In this document: positions 1 to 8,999 of the stretch, piece after piece
How the letters are laid out: every line of letters starts with the position of its first letter
Position numbering within the stretch: the first letter of the stretch is position 1
Origin: Streptococcus pseudopneumoniae
GTDB lineage: Bacteria; Bacillota; Bacilli; Lactobacillales; Streptococcaceae
Length of the DNA stretch: 64,000 nt
Assembly: GCF_001074155.1 (NCBI RefSeq)
Contig: NZ_JUUZ01000031.1
Coordinates: 19,720-83,719 of the forward strand
Direction of reading: 5' to 3'
Program-made: the position numbers and the translations under genes
Notes under the pieces: generated by a model
Databases searched by the model: none
Seen by the model: only the letters and a program-made list of their open reading frames with translations
Told to the model about the DNA's origin: nothing

Positions 1-608
1 CGGAAACCAATGACACGCACATCTAACACTTGCCCCAAACGTGGCTCTGCATAGCGCTCACTTGGGTGGATAAATCCAAGCATGTTGTTTTCTGGTAGAT
101 AGACAAAAGTTCCTGATAACTTAAGACGATAAACGATTGCAGGCCAGTTCTGATTTTGCATGTTGTTGTATGCTGGACGTGCCAAACGTTGGAAGTCTTC
201 CTGATAAGCCAAAACTCCCCAGATACGGTCTTTCTTATCTACTTCTAGACGAATATAAAGTTTATCGCCCTTCTTAGGCCAAAGCTCTTTCAGTTCAGGT
301 AGAATATCAAGTGACACAACGATTTCCTTGTCAGGAAGCCCTGTATCAACAAAAACACCCAAATCCTTACGCACTTCTGTTACAGTTCCCCAACCAAATT
401 GATCCTGAGTTGCAGTCACTTCTTGAGTTGTCAAACGAAGTTTTTGCTTCATATCCGTGTAGGCGAAACCTTTAACAGTATCACCAACTGTATGCTGACC
501 CTCTTCCTTAGCAAGAGCGTATGTTTGACCATCCTTTTGAACAAAGTAAAAACGGTCATTTTCATCGATGATAAGTCCAACGATAAAACTTGCAAGATTT
601 GTATTCAT
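1..608 (-). CDS. cvfB: CvfB-family S1-like RNA-binding protein, C-terminal part missing
   Basis: The first 202 codons are present and the 3' end lies beyond the left edge. The protein starts MNTNLASFIVGLIIDENDRF and contains consecutive OB-fold/S1-like beta-rich segments, matching streptococcal CvfB (virulence regulatory factor B, YitL family). CvfB proteins have three S1-like domains followed by a winged-helix domain that bind RNA and affect virulence gene expression in staphylococci. The start at 608 is supported by AAGGA a few bases upstream. It follows frr on the same strand, separated by a hairpin with a T tract, so it may be partly uncoupled from pyrH-frr. Identity is from recognised sequence; the RNA target is unknown. 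Confidence 0.85.
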   Translation of the reverse strand, partial: MNTNLASFIVGLIIDENDRFYFVQKDGQTYALAKEEGQHTVGDTVKGFAYTDMKQKLRLTTQEVTATQDQFGWGTVTEVRKDLGVFVDTGLPDKEIVVSLDILPELKELWPKKGDKLYIRLEVDKKDRIWGVLAYQEDFQRLARPAYNNMQNQNWPAIVYRLKLSGTFVYLPENNMLGFIHPSERYAEPRLGQVLDVRVIGF

Positions 609-622
609 GTTTCCTTCTTTCG

Positions 623-657
623 AATAAAACTCAGCCAGCAATGCCAACTGAGTTTTT
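623..657 (-). terminator. Hairpin between frr and cvfB
   Basis: Inverted repeat AAAACTCAG (626-634) and CTGAGTTTT (648-656), read on the minus strand, followed by T-rich sequence. It lies after the frr stop and just before the cvfB ribosome binding site, so it could terminate or attenuate transcription into cvfB. Confidence 0.65.
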
Positions 658-668
658 CTGTTTATTTC

Positions 669-1226
669 TTAGACTTCCAAGATTTCTTTTTCTTTATTGG
701 CAGTCATGTCGTCGATGTGTTTAACAGCATCGTCTGTCGCTTTTTGAATATCTTTTTCAAGAGTCTTCAATTCATCTTCAGTGATTTCTTTAGCTTTTTC
801 TTGTTTTTTAGCTTCATCCATAGCGTCACGACGAATATTACGGATCGCTACTTTAGCATTTTCACCAACTTTTTTCACTTCTTTAGCGAGATCACGACGA
901 GTTTCTTCTGTAAGGGCTGGGATTACCAAGCGAATAACAGAACCATCGTTAGCTGGTGTAATACCAAGATCTGAAGCGTTCAAAGCACGCTCGATATCCT
1001 TCAATGAAGATTTATCAAATGGTGTTACCAACAAGACACGCGCTTCAGGAATTGTGATAGAAGCGATTTGGTTAAGAGGTGTTTCGACACCATAGTATTC
1101 AACAGTAATACGGTCAAGCAAGCTAGCGTTAGCACGACCTGCACGGATACCACCAAATTCACGAGCAAGTGAGTGGTGAGATTGAGTCATTCTCTCTTTA
1201 GCTTTTTCTACAATTGCGTTAGCCAT
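669..1226 (-). CDS. frr: Ribosome recycling factor
   Basis: A 185-residue protein, the usual family length, that with EF-G splits the post-termination ribosome complex in the cytoplasm. The sequence [16 protein letters not shown] and the central region [15 protein letters not shown] with [14 protein letters not shown] are characteristic RRF blocks of the three-helix bundle and hinge. AAGGA precedes the start. It lies 8 bp after pyrH on the same strand, the common pyrH-frr pair, so the two are almost certainly co-transcribed. Nothing unusual is seen. Confidence 0.98.
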   Translation of the reverse strand: MANAIVEKAKERMTQSHHSLAREFGGIRAGRANASLLDRITVEYYGVETPLNQIASITIPEARVLLVTPFDKSSLKDIERALNASDLGITPANDGSVIRLVIPALTEETRRDLAKEVKKVGENAKVAIRNIRRDAMDEAKKQEKAKEITEDELKTLEKDIQKATDDAVKHIDDMTANKEKEILEV

Positions 1227-1234
1227 AATTTTTT

Positions 1235-1972
1235 TTATTCCTTTTCTTCGATATTGTTTGAAACAGTTGTTCCGATATTTTCACCAAATACAACACGTTT
1301 GATATTGCCAGGTTGGTTCATATTAAAGACAACCAAGTCAATGTCATTATCCATTGATAGAGTTGAAGCTGTTGAATCCATGATACGGAGACCTTTATTA
1401 ATCACATCACGGTGAGTCAATTCTTCAAATTTAACAGCCGTTTTATCTTTCTTAGGATCAGCATTGTAGACACCGTCTACACCATTCTTAGCCATCAAAA
1501 TAGCGTCCGCTTCAATCTCAGCTGCACGAAGAGCCGCTGTTGTATCTGTAGAGAAGTAAGGTGAACCGATTCCCGCGCCAAAGATAACGATACGTCCTTT
1601 TTCAAGGTGGCGAAGGGCACGTCCACGAATATAAGGCTCTGCTACTTGTTGCATGGCAATAGCTGTTTGTACACGAGTATCAACACCAGCTTGTTGCAAT
1701 GAATCTGCCATCACAAGAGCATTCATGACTGTCCCAAGCATTCCAGTGTAATCCGCTTGAACACGATCCATACCAGCTTCTGCTGCAGGTTCTCCACGCC
1801 AAAGGTTTCCACCACCGATAACCAAGGCAATTTCAATTCCTAGCTCGTGAACTTCCTTGATTTCTTGGGCCATACTTTGGACGGTTTTGATATCAATACC
1901 GACACCACGTTCGCCAGCAAGGGCTTCACCAGATAGCTTGATTAAGATACGTTTATACTTAGGTTCTACCAT
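1235..1972 (-). CDS. pyrH: UMP kinase
   Basis: A 245-residue amino-acid-kinase-fold enzyme that phosphorylates UMP to UDP with ATP in pyrimidine nucleotide synthesis. Family motifs seen are [11 protein letters not shown] at the N terminus (phosphate-binding Lys and Gly-rich loop), GGGNLWRG near residue 53, and [16 protein letters not shown] in the C-terminal nucleotide site. The start is supported by AAAGGAG at 9-10 bp. It is first of the pyrH-frr pair; bacterial UMP kinases are hexamers regulated by GTP and UTP, which is family knowledge rather than something visible here. Confidence 0.98.
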   Translation of the reverse strand: MVEPKYKRILIKLSGEALAGERGVGIDIKTVQSMAQEIKEVHELGIEIALVIGGGNLWRGEPAAEAGMDRVQADYTGMLGTVMNALVMADSLQQAGVDTRVQTAIAMQQVAEPYIRGRALRHLEKGRIVIFGAGIGSPYFSTDTTAALRAAEIEADAILMAKNGVDGVYNADPKKDKTAVKFEELTHRDVINKGLRIMDSTASTLSMDNDIDLVVFNMNQPGNIKRVVFGENIGTTVSNNIEEKE

Positions 1973-2055
1973 TTTCTCTCTCCTTTTTTCATCCTACCTA
2001 TTTTATCACAATTTCAAGGATTTTTATAGTATCATGAACAATTCTTTCAAAAAAA

Positions 2056-3390
2056 TTAGACAGATAAAAATTTCTCTAAATCAGACAAGGCACGTTCTGC
2101 AATTTTCTCATAACGAGCCTTTTTATCACGAATACGTTCTCCTTCTAACTCCTTGATAATGCCAAAATTAACATTCATGGGTTGGAAGTGTTTGCTATCA
2201 GCATGAGTGATATAATGAGCTAAACTTCCGATAGCTGTTGTCTCTGGGAAAATAGCCTCACTTTCTCCCTTGAAAAGACGAGCAGCATTGATTCCAGCAA
2301 CTAATCCGGAAGCAGCCGACTCAACGTAGCCCTCTACACCAGTCATCTGACCAGCAAAGAAAAGATTTGGCTGTTTCTTAGAACGGTAGGTCTGTTCAAG
2401 AAGATTTGGCGAATCCATATAGGAATTACGATGCATGACGCCATAGCGAACAAACTCAGCATTTTCAAGACCTGGAATCATTTGGAAGACACGCTTCTGC
2501 TCTCCCCATTTGAGGTGAGTTTGGAAACCAACGATGTTATAGAGACTACCTGCGGCATTGTCCTGACGAAGCTGAACAACTGCATACGGTGTTTTAAAGT
2601 CACCATCACGAGGCCCTTTATAGTCATCTGGATATTCTAGACCAACTGGTTTCATAGGGCCATAAAGCATGGTTTTAATGCCACGTTTAGCCATAACTTC
2701 AATCGGCATACAGCCTTCAAAGTACTTCTCTTTTTCAAAAGAATTAAGGGGTGCTTCTTCCGCATTGACCAAGGCTTCATGGAAATCCATAAACTCTTGC
2801 TTGGTCATCGGAGCATTGAGGTAAGCAGCTTCTCCCTTGTCATACCGAGACTTGAGATAGACCTTGCTCATATCGATGGTATTGACGTCGATAATAGGCG
2901 CTGCCGCGTCGTAGAAATAGAAGCCATCGCCGTCATTAAGGGCATGAATTTTCTCAGCCAGGGCATCGCTAGTCAAGGGACCAGTAGCGACAACCGTAAT
3001 AACATCTGTTGGCAATTCTGTAATTTCATCACGAACCACTTCAATTAAAGGGTGATTGGCAATTTTTTCAGTAACCATTTGAGAAAAACCGTCACGATCA
3101 ACCGCAAGCGCTCCACCTGCAGGAACACGGGTAGCTTCTGCTGATTCTAAAATCACAGAACCAAGACGACGCATTTCTTCCTTGAGGAGCCCGACAGCAT
3201 TTGTAAGAGCATCCCCTCGTAATGAGTTGGAACACACTAATTCTGCAAAATTATCTGTTTTATGCTGAGGTGTTGATTTGACACCACGCATTTCATAAAG
3301 TTTAACTGGAATACCACGCTCTGCGATTTGGTAAGCTGCTTCCGAACCTGCTAAACCAGCACCGATAACATTGATATAAGATTGAGACAT
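2056..3390 (-). CDS. trmFO: Methylenetetrahydrofolate-tRNA-(uracil-54-C5)-methyltransferase
   Basis: Folate/FAD-dependent enzyme that makes ribothymidine at position 54 of the tRNA T-loop. The N terminus has the FAD-binding [10 protein letters not shown] motif (residues 10-19). The two family cysteines are visible: Cys53 in CSNSLRGD and Cys227 in [10 protein letters not shown] chose the MSQSYINV start at 3390, giving 444 residues, because it matches known TrmFO length and AGAGG lies upstream. A 24-codon in-frame extension to 3462 begins at a TTG without a good site. The gene has its own leader of about 90 nt that can fold. Confidence 0.95.
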   Translation of the reverse strand: MSQSYINVIGAGLAGSEAAYQIAERGIPVKLYEMRGVKSTPQHKTDNFAELVCSNSLRGDALTNAVGLLKEEMRRLGSVILESAEATRVPAGGALAVDRDGFSQMVTEKIANHPLIEVVRDEITELPTDVITVVATGPLTSDALAEKIHALNDGDGFYFYDAAAPIIDVNTIDMSKVYLKSRYDKGEAAYLNAPMTKQEFMDFHEALVNAEEAPLNSFEKEKYFEGCMPIEVMAKRGIKTMLYGPMKPVGLEYPDDYKGPRDGDFKTPYAVVQLRQDNAAGSLYNIVGFQTHLKWGEQKRVFQMIPGLENAEFVRYGVMHRNSYMDSPNLLEQTYRSKKQPNLFFAGQMTGVEGYVESAASGLVAGINAARLFKGESEAIFPETTAIGSLAHYITHADSKHFQPMNVNFGIIKELEGERIRDKKARYEKIAERALSDLEKFLSV

Positions 3391-3487
3391 GACACTAATA
3401 CCTCTTTGGGTGGAACCTAAGTTCATATCAAAACAAGCTACTGGACTGTTTGACACCCACAAATCTTTCTAAATTATTACTTGGTTC

Positions 3488-3516
3488 ATTATACCAAAAA
3501 GCTAAGTAAAAAGACA
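3488..3516 (-). promoter_or_regulatory. Putative trmFO promoter
   Basis: Minus-strand extended -10 TGGTATAAT (TATAAT at 3488-3493) with a weak -35 TGTCTT (3511-3516), spacing 17. It overlaps the terminator of another transcription unit only in its -35 region and would give a leader of about 90 nt before trmFO. Confidence 0.6.
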
Positions 3517-3539
3517 GACAGGAGAATTCCTGAATGTCT
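3508..3539 (-). terminator. Terminator of the unknown lipoprotein gene
   Basis: Minus-strand hairpin with arms AGACA..CAGGA and TCCTG..TGTCT followed by five T residues, just past the stop of the gene at 3548. Confidence 0.75.
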
Positions 3540-3547
3540 TTCAAAAA

Positions 3548-4501
3548 TTATTCTTTATTGAAACTGAAAGATTTAAAAGCATACCGATTACTTTTGTCTT
3601 TGTAAGTTATGCTAAAGCCTACTTCTGTATTTCTAGGCAAGTTTTCAATTTCAACTATTTGAGCAAGTAAATATTGAAAATCAGAATCAGTCCAATTGTC
3701 AATATCCTCATTAGCTAATTGTAGATTTTGTTTTCGTACCTGTTCAATATCAGTTTTTATATAAATACTAAAGGTCGAACGATTATCAGCAACCCTTTTT
3801 AAAAGTAGATCTCGATTGCGAACAAGCACATCTTCATCTAGACTGTTGACTCTACTTGGGTCTAAGTCCTCGATTAAGGGAGTTAGTTCTTCTACATCCG
3901 TCTTCAAAATTGCCTCTCTTTTTTCTTGCTCTTTAAGACGAGTATTAGGGTTACCACTGTATTCTTCTTTTGGAACTATAGAATAATAGGAGTCAAAAGA
4001 TTTCAATTCAACTGAGTTTTTAATATAAAGCTTCTTAAGCTGATTATCCTTTAAATATGTAGAAGTCAAACTATCACTTTGAAGTATCCTATTGTAAGCT
4101 TCCTTAAGTCGGTCATAGTTATCATCATTAGAAACATACTCCATTTCTAAACGATAGACTATTTTCTTGGAAAAACCAAAGAAAATTTTCTTTTCAACTT
4201 CTTTAAGTCGCGTATTGTATCTAAGGACTGGAGTCTTCTCAACATAGTCTTTTTCAAAATCCACATAGACATCAACAAATTGTTCCGTTCCTTTAATGTA
4301 AATTGGAGATCCCTGATAACCAAAGGTATCAGCTGTCGAGTATCCTTCTGCTTCTAACCCTGCAGCTTCTACTACGGAACGGATGTTTGAAATAGCTGTT
4401 TTAGCTAAATCACGATCAACTTTGTTACATGCTGACAAAATAAATAATGCGAGAATAGGAAACAGTAAACCAATTACTTTCTTCAACACTTTGCTTTTCA
4501 T
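3548..4501 (-). CDS. Predicted lipoprotein of unknown function
   Basis: A 317-residue protein I do not recognise beyond being a secreted lipoprotein. It has a type II signal peptide with lipobox LSAC (lipidated Cys25), then a hydrophilic, charged body rich in Lys, Glu, Asp and Tyr without further membrane segments. Residues about 150-230 look helical. A strong site (GGAGGGG) precedes the start. It sits between rsmI and trmFO with its own terminator, and is more AT-rich than its neighbours, suggesting lineage-variable accessory content in an otherwise conserved housekeeping block. It is anchored on the outer face of the membrane; no ligand or partner can be named. Confidence 0.8.
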   Translation of the reverse strand: MKSKVLKKVIGLLFPILALFILSACNKVDRDLAKTAISNIRSVVEAAGLEAEGYSTADTFGYQGSPIYIKGTEQFVDVYVDFEKDYVEKTPVLRYNTRLKEVEKKIFFGFSKKIVYRLEMEYVSNDDNYDRLKEAYNRILQSDSLTSTYLKDNQLKKLYIKNSVELKSFDSYYSIVPKEEYSGNPNTRLKEQEKREAILKTDVEELTPLIEDLDPSRVNSLDEDVLVRNRDLLLKRVADNRSTFSIYIKTDIEQVRKQNLQLANEDIDNWTDSDFQYLLAQIVEIENLPRNTEVGFSITYKDKSNRYAFKSFSFNKE

Positions 4502-4579
4502 TACCCCTCCAATTAAGCATTCGTAGTAAAATACTTATGATTGTTATTTCTATTTCGGGAAGAAGGCAAACTTCCCTGT

Positions 4580-5458
4580 TTAGTCATCCGATTGATTCTC
4601 TTCCCATTCATGATAAGATGCATAGAGCTGGCTTTTGTTCCACTGATATATTTTAGCGACTTCCTTAATGGCTTGATTTTTCTTAACACCTTCTTGGATA
4701 CGATTTTGTATTTCAGAGAATAAATCTTCTTCATCCTTATCTTCTACTTCTTGACTAGCACCTTCTACGATGAGAAGGCACTCGCCCTTGAGCGGTGTTT
4801 CAGATATGCTTTCTAGTAACTCTGTAATATTCCCCCGTTGGTATTCTTCAAAAATTTTAGTCAATTCTCGAACTAAGACAACTGAACGATCACCGTAGAC
4901 CTCTAGCATATTTTCCAGAGTATCAGCCACACGATGTGGAGATTCATAGAAAATCTGGGTCTCAAGATACTCTTTTTTTGATTCGAAAAATTGCTTTTGT
5001 TGTCCCGATTTTCGAGGTAAGAATCCATAAAAAATGTGGGGTTGTGGAGCTAAACCACTGGCAATCAAGGCAGAAATTCCTGCGCTAGCACCTGGAACAG
5101 TGACAACTGCTATATCTTCTTCAATTGCCGCCTTGACTAAATCATGACCTGGGTCAGAAATGCTAGGTAGACCAGCATCCGAGACCTGAGCAATATTTTG
5201 ACCTTGTTTCAACCAACCAATCAAATCAGGAATCTTTTCCTTGGCATTATGCTCATGAAAACTGAATTGTTTAGTTGAAATATCGAAGTGCTTGAGCAAT
5301 AGACCAGTATTACGAGTATCCTCGGCAGCAATCCAGTCCACTTCTTTCAAAGTCTGAATAGCACGAAAGGTCATATCCTCTAGATTCCCAATCGGAGTTG
5401 CGACGAGATATAACTTACCGTAAGGTGACTGCCCTTTAAAACTTTTTTGAATCTGCAT
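4580..5458 (-). CDS. rsmI: 16S rRNA 2'-O-ribose C1402 methyltransferase
   Basis: A 292-residue SAM-dependent tetrapyrrole-methylase-fold enzyme that methylates the ribose of 16S rRNA C1402 in the decoding centre. Family blocks are clear: LVATPIGNLEDMTFRA near residue 18, AEDTRNTGLLLKHF, SDAGLPSISDPG (SAM loop) and YGFLPRK. AGGGAG precedes the ATG. It follows yabA by two bases on the same strand in the usual Firmicutes order tmk-holB-yabA-rsmI, implying one operon. A short ORF antisense-frame to its 3' end was judged a shadow. Confidence 0.96.
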   Translation of the reverse strand: MQIQKSFKGQSPYGKLYLVATPIGNLEDMTFRAIQTLKEVDWIAAEDTRNTGLLLKHFDISTKQFSFHEHNAKEKIPDLIGWLKQGQNIAQVSDAGLPSISDPGHDLVKAAIEEDIAVVTVPGASAGISALIASGLAPQPHIFYGFLPRKSGQQKQFFESKKEYLETQIFYESPHRVADTLENMLEVYGDRSVVLVRELTKIFEEYQRGNITELLESISETPLKGECLLIVEGASQEVEDKDEEDLFSEIQNRIQEGVKKNQAIKEVAKIYQWNKSQLYASYHEWEENQSDD

Positions 5459-5460
5459 GC

Positions 5461-5778
5461 TTACTCCCTAAACAACAATTCATCACAAAACATACATTCT
5501 GCATCTTGTTCACGACGTTGGCCATAAAAGTCGCGACACACATGAAAACCGTCGTCATAGATTCGGCTCACGTTTTCTCTAACATGCTTGGTCTTAGTTG
5601 GAGCTGTTTCTTCTTCCTCACTCAAGCGCTCTCTCAGTTTATCGTTTTCTAAGCGAAGAGCTGTATTCTCTTCTACAACACTCTTGAGATTTTTTTTGAT
5701 GGCTTCGACATCTGCCAAGGTTGCCAACAACTGTTGAGAAAAATCATCTAAGGCATCAAATAATTCTTTCTTGTTCAT
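5461..5778 (-). CDS. yabA: DNA replication initiation control protein YabA
   Basis: A 105-residue regulator that restrains initiation by bridging DnaA and the DnaN clamp. The N-terminal half is a leucine-zipper-like coiled coil (residues about 1-55) for tetramer formation. The C terminus has the zinc motif His79-x-Cys81 with Cys95-xx-Cys98. It lies between holB and rsmI in the usual order and is co-transcribed with them. AAAGGG precedes the start. Roles are from the B. subtilis family; the metal ligands are visible here. Confidence 0.95.
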   Translation of the reverse strand: MNKKELFDALDDFSQQLLATLADVEAIKKNLKSVVEENTALRLENDKLRERLSEEEETAPTKTKHVRENVSRIYDDGFHVCRDFYGQRREQDAECMFCDELLFRE

Positions 5779-5813
5779 GAACAGCCCTTTCTTTTTCTGT
5801 CTTCATGTTCATT

Positions 5814-6698
5814 TTATTGTAAAACTAGGTATTCCAAAGAATTCTGGAAAGACACATTTGCTTTCCACATTTTTCTGGCTTTGAGAAGGTTTTGCAATAT
5901 TGTACGTGCTGCATTTTTTTGAATCTCTTGGCCTGCTAAAACTTCTAAAATTCTAAAAACTTGGTCTTGTTTTTCTTTGTCATCTGCTAAACTAGCTAAT
6001 TTTGAGACCTGTAAATAAGATTCCTTTTTCCCAGCATCTAACCAAGAATAGAATCGTTCACTTTCTTCAACTAGAGTCCAAAAACTTGTTTGATTTGTCA
6101 GTTTTTCGGCTTCTGCTTGCGATTGACTAAATTCAGCTAAAAGCCTTGCTTTATTTTTGACCAATCCTGCTTGTTCAAGTTGATTCCTAAGGCTTTCGAC
6201 TTGCTTCTTAAATTGGAAATTTTGAGTCCGGCTTCGGATAGTTGGTAACATCTGCTCTTGATCATTGGTTAAGAAGAAAATATAGGTTTCACTTTGCGGT
6301 TCTTCAATGACCTTTAGTAGTGAATTGGCGGCATTGGCATGCATTTTTTCTGCTTGTTCAATAATAAAAACCTGACGTTGATTTTCGATTCCTGATTGAG
6401 AAAACTGGCCAACTAATTCTCGGATTCGTTCTGTTTTAATGATTTGATTTACCGGACGAATAATAGTGACATCAGGAAATTCTTCCTGATCAATCAACTT
6501 ACAATTTCGGCAAGACTCACAAGGTAAGACACCCTGCTTATCTGTACAAAATAGACTCTTAGACAGAAATAAGGCCATCTCCATGCTTCCGAAATACCCT
6601 GAAAAGAGATAGGCATGATTCAGCTGTCTTTGTTCTAAGATGTGAACAAAACGGTCAAATTGCTGTGGTTGACAAGCTTTTAATTGCTCTTGATTCAT
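5814..6698 (-). CDS. holB: DNA polymerase III delta' subunit
   Basis: A 294-residue clamp-loader subunit of the AAA+ fold. It retains the zinc module (Cys51, Cys60, Cys63, Cys66) and the SRT sensor/arginine-finger region after TIRSRT, while the P-loop is degenerate ([10 protein letters not shown] at 33-42, lacking the GKT lysine). That is normal for delta', which does not hydrolyse ATP. Its ATG overlaps the tmk stop in an ATGA arrangement, indicating translational coupling. It works with dnaX, also in this window at 19.2-20.8 kb, to load the beta clamp. Confidence 0.95.
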   Translation of the reverse strand: MNQEQLKACQPQQFDRFVHILEQRQLNHAYLFSGYFGSMEMALFLSKSLFCTDKQGVLPCESCRNCKLIDQEEFPDVTIIRPVNQIIKTERIRELVGQFSQSGIENQRQVFIIEQAEKMHANAANSLLKVIEEPQSETYIFFLTNDQEQMLPTIRSRTQNFQFKKQVESLRNQLEQAGLVKNKARLLAEFSQSQAEAEKLTNQTSFWTLVEESERFYSWLDAGKKESYLQVSKLASLADDKEKQDQVFRILEVLAGQEIQKNAARTILQNLLKARKMWKANVSFQNSLEYLVLQ

Positions 6699-7333
6699 TC
6701 TGTCAGCCCCATTCTGTCAAACAAAACTTGTTTAGTATTTTCAACAACTTGATCTAGCGGTAAACTTGCATCGATTTTAGCAATGCGTTCACCATCTTTC
6801 TTAAGAAGAGAAAGATAGCCTTGACGAACTTTTCTGTGCAGGTCTAAACCTTCCAAATCTAAACGATTGACTTCGCGATCGCTATTTGCCGCGATTCTTT
6901 CAAGCCCCTTCTCCACTTCAACATCAAAATAAAGTGTCAAATCTGGTTTAAGACCATCTGTCGCAAATTGATTGAGCCAGTCAATAGCTTCAATATCCAA
7001 ACCACGACCAAAGCCTTGATAAGCAACTGAACTATCAATAAAACGATCCATGATGACCAATTTTCCAGCTGCAAGTGCTGGCAAGACCTTCTCTACTAGG
7101 TGCTGTCTACGACTTGCAATATAGAGAAGCAACTCTGTCTTTGGATCCATCTGAGTATGACTAGGATCTAAAATGACTTCTCGAATCTTCTCACCAATCA
7201 AAACACCACCTGGCTCACGTGTTGTTAAAAACTCAATATTCTTTTCTTCTAACAAAGGAAGGATAGCTTCAAGCACACTCGTTTTACCAGCTCCCTCTGG
7301 CCCCTCTAAAGAGACTAAAAATCCTTTTGACAT
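6695..7333 (-). CDS. tmk: Thymidylate kinase
   Basis: A 212-residue P-loop kinase that converts dTMP to dTDP. It has Walker [11 protein letters not shown] at residues 9-18, the [12 protein letters not shown] substrate-binding block and a LID region. The start at 7333 lacks a good nearby Shine-Dalgarno; the nearest AAGGAAG is more than 20 nt away. It heads the tmk-holB-yabA-rsmI operon, preceded by a recognisable promoter about 30 bp upstream. Confidence 0.96.
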   Translation of the reverse strand: MSKGFLVSLEGPEGAGKTSVLEAILPLLEEKNIEFLTTREPGGVLIGEKIREVILDPSHTQMDPKTELLLYIASRRQHLVEKVLPALAAGKLVIMDRFIDSSVAYQGFGRGLDIEAIDWLNQFATDGLKPDLTLYFDVEVEKGLERIAANSDREVNRLDLEGLDLHRKVRQGYLSLLKKDGERIAKIDASLPLDQVVENTKQVLFDRMGLTE

Positions 7334-7363
7334 GACGAACTCATTTCTTTTTTTCTTCCTTCT

Positions 7364-7392
7364 ATTCTATCAAAAAAACAGGCATTTGTGAA
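7364..7392 (-). promoter_or_regulatory. Putative promoter of tmk operon
   Basis: Minus-strand TTCACA (7387-7392), 17-bp spacer, extended -10 TGATAGAAT (hexamer 7364-7369). It would give a leader of about 25 nt before tmk. The rest of 7393-7528 shows no gene. Confidence 0.6.
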
Positions 7393-7528
7393 AAGCTTTT
7401 TAACCTAATAAAAATTTATTCTGAAAAACTAGGATATACATTCGTTAATAAATAAGATATTTATTTAATTAAGTTTCTATATTCCTAATCAACTATCATA
7501 CTGTCTTATTTTGTCTTTGTGTAACTAG

Positions 7529-7557
7529 AAAAAAAGAACCTTGCATAGCAAGATTCT
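7529..7557 (-). terminator. tuf terminator
   Basis: Minus-strand hairpin with arms AGAATCTTGC and GCAAGGTTCT around a 3-nt loop, followed by seven T residues, located about 50 bp after the tuf stop. Confidence 0.9.
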
Positions 7558-7603
7558 TTTAATGTCTGACTTAAATAATTGTTCTTCTGGGAACTAAATC
7601 GAA

Positions 7604-8800
7604 TTAAGCTTCGATTTCTGTAACCATACCTGAACCAACAGTACGTCCACCCTCACGGATAGAGAATGTAGTACCTTGTTCTACGGCGATTGGGTGGATC
7701 AACTCAACGTCGATTGTCACGTTATCACCTGGCATTACCATTTCAGTACCTGCTGGAAGTTCGATTGAACCTGTAACGTCAGTAGTACGGAAGTAGAATT
7801 GTGGGCGGTAGTTGTTGAAGAATGGAGTGTGACGTCCACCTTCTTCTTTAGTAAGGATGTAAACTTCACCTTTGAATTTAGTGTGTGGATTGATTGAACC
7901 TGGTTTAGCGATAACTTGTCCACGTTCGATTTCGTCACGTTGAACACCACGAAGAAGGACACCTACGTTATCTCCTGCAAGACCTTCGTCAAGTTGTTTA
8001 CGGAACATTTCAACACCAGTAACAACTGCTTTTGAAGTTTCTTCTTTAATACCAACGATTTCGATTTCGTCGTTGACACGAACAGTACCACGGTCGATAC
8101 GTCCTGAAGCAACTGTACCACGTCCAGTGATTGAGAATACGTCCTCGACTGGAAGAAGCAATGGTTTGTCAGTGTCACGTTCTGGTTCTGGAATGTACTC
8201 ATCAACAGTGTTCATCAATTCCATGATGATGTCTTCGTATTTAGAGTCACCTTCAAGAGCTTTAAGAGCTGAACCTTGGATAACTGGAAGATCGTCACCT
8301 GGGAAGTCGTATTCTGAAAGAAGGTCACGGATTTCCATTTCAACCAATTCAAGCAATTCTTCGTCGTCAACCAAGTCGATCTTGTTCATGAAGACGATAA
8401 GGTGTTTAACACCAACCTGACGTGAAAGAAGGATGTGCTCACGAGTTTGTGGCATTGGTCCGTCAGTTGAAGCTACTACAAGGATAGCTCCATCCATTTG
8501 AGCGGCACCAGTGATCATGTTTTTAACGTAGTCCGCGTGTCCTGGAGCGTCGATGTGAGCATAGTGACGTTTTTCAGTTTCGTACTCAACGTGCGCAGTG
8601 TTGATAGTGATACCGCGTTCGCGTTCTTCTGGAGCAGCATCGATAGACGCATAGTCTTTAGGTTGGTTAACTGCTGAAGGCAAGCGACGTGCCAAAACAG
8701 TTGTGATAGCTGCAGTTAGGGTAGTTTTACCGTGGTCAACGTGTCCGATAGTACCAATGTTAACGTGTGGTTTACTACGATCGTATTTTTCTTTTGCCAT
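7604..8800 (-). CDS. tuf: Elongation factor Tu
   Basis: A 398-residue translational GTPase that delivers aminoacyl-tRNA to the ribosome. G motifs are visible: [18 protein letters not shown] and NKIDLVD. Domains II and III follow. I chose [12 protein letters not shown] at 8800 because it is the conserved start and GGAGG lies 10 bp upstream; the in-frame extension to 8818 has no support. It is a single-gene unit with its own promoter and terminator. Codon choice is strongly biased to a few codons, as expected for a very highly expressed gene. Confidence 0.99.
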   Translation of the reverse strand: MAKEKYDRSKPHVNIGTIGHVDHGKTTLTAAITTVLARRLPSAVNQPKDYASIDAAPEERERGITINTAHVEYETEKRHYAHIDAPGHADYVKNMITGAAQMDGAILVVASTDGPMPQTREHILLSRQVGVKHLIVFMNKIDLVDDEELLELVEMEIRDLLSEYDFPGDDLPVIQGSALKALEGDSKYEDIIMELMNTVDEYIPEPERDTDKPLLLPVEDVFSITGRGTVASGRIDRGTVRVNDEIEIVGIKEETSKAVVTGVEMFRKQLDEGLAGDNVGVLLRGVQRDEIERGQVIAKPGSINPHTKFKGEVYILTKEEGGRHTPFFNNYRPQFYFRTTDVTGSIELPAGTEMVMPGDNVTIDVELIHPIAVEQGTTFSIREGGRTVGSGMVTEIEA

Positions 8801-8871
8801 TTGAGTAAAAGCCTCCAATAAAATATATTTTATAGATAGACAGTAGGCAATACAGTCTAACTTTCCTTACT

Positions 8872-8899
8872 ATTTTATCAAATTTTAGCTAAATTGCAA
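8872..8899 (-). promoter_or_regulatory. tuf promoter
   Basis: Minus-strand -35 TTGCAA (8894-8899), 16-bp spacer, -10 TAAAAT (8872-8877), about 75 bp before the tuf start. Confidence 0.7.
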
Positions 8900-8960
8900 G
8901 TGTTTTACAAAGTTTTTATTAATTATTCTTGTTCTTACTATAAGTTGTCGATTTATTGAT

Positions 8961-8992
8961 AAAAAAAGAAACAGATGAATCCGTTTCTTTTT
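8961..8992 (-). terminator. Terminator of the AI-2E-family gene
   Basis: Minus-strand hairpin AAAAAGAAAC / GTTTCTTTTT around a 10-nt loop, ending in a T run, directly after the stop at 9000. Confidence 0.85.
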
Positions 8993-8999
8993 AAAATCT

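Noticed and set aside
399..974. Plus-strand 191-codon open frame over cvfB and frr
   Set aside because: It is antisense to two well-identified genes and resembles a reversed, Phe/Ser-rich shadow with no ribosome binding site.
3405..3425. T-box-like GGGTGGAACC near trmFO
   Set aside because: The motif is on the plus strand, antisense to trmFO transcription, and no specifier or antiterminator structure accompanies it.
4513..4734. 73-codon minus-strand frame at the rsmI 3' end
   Set aside because: It overlaps the rsmI coding sequence in another frame and has no ribosome binding site or recognisable protein.
7735..8420. Several open frames on both strands inside tuf
   Set aside because: They result from strong codon bias in tuf; none has a start site or family match.
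8801..8818. Six-codon N-terminal extension of tuf
   Set aside because: The extension overlaps the ribosome binding site, and [12 protein letters not shown] is the conserved start.
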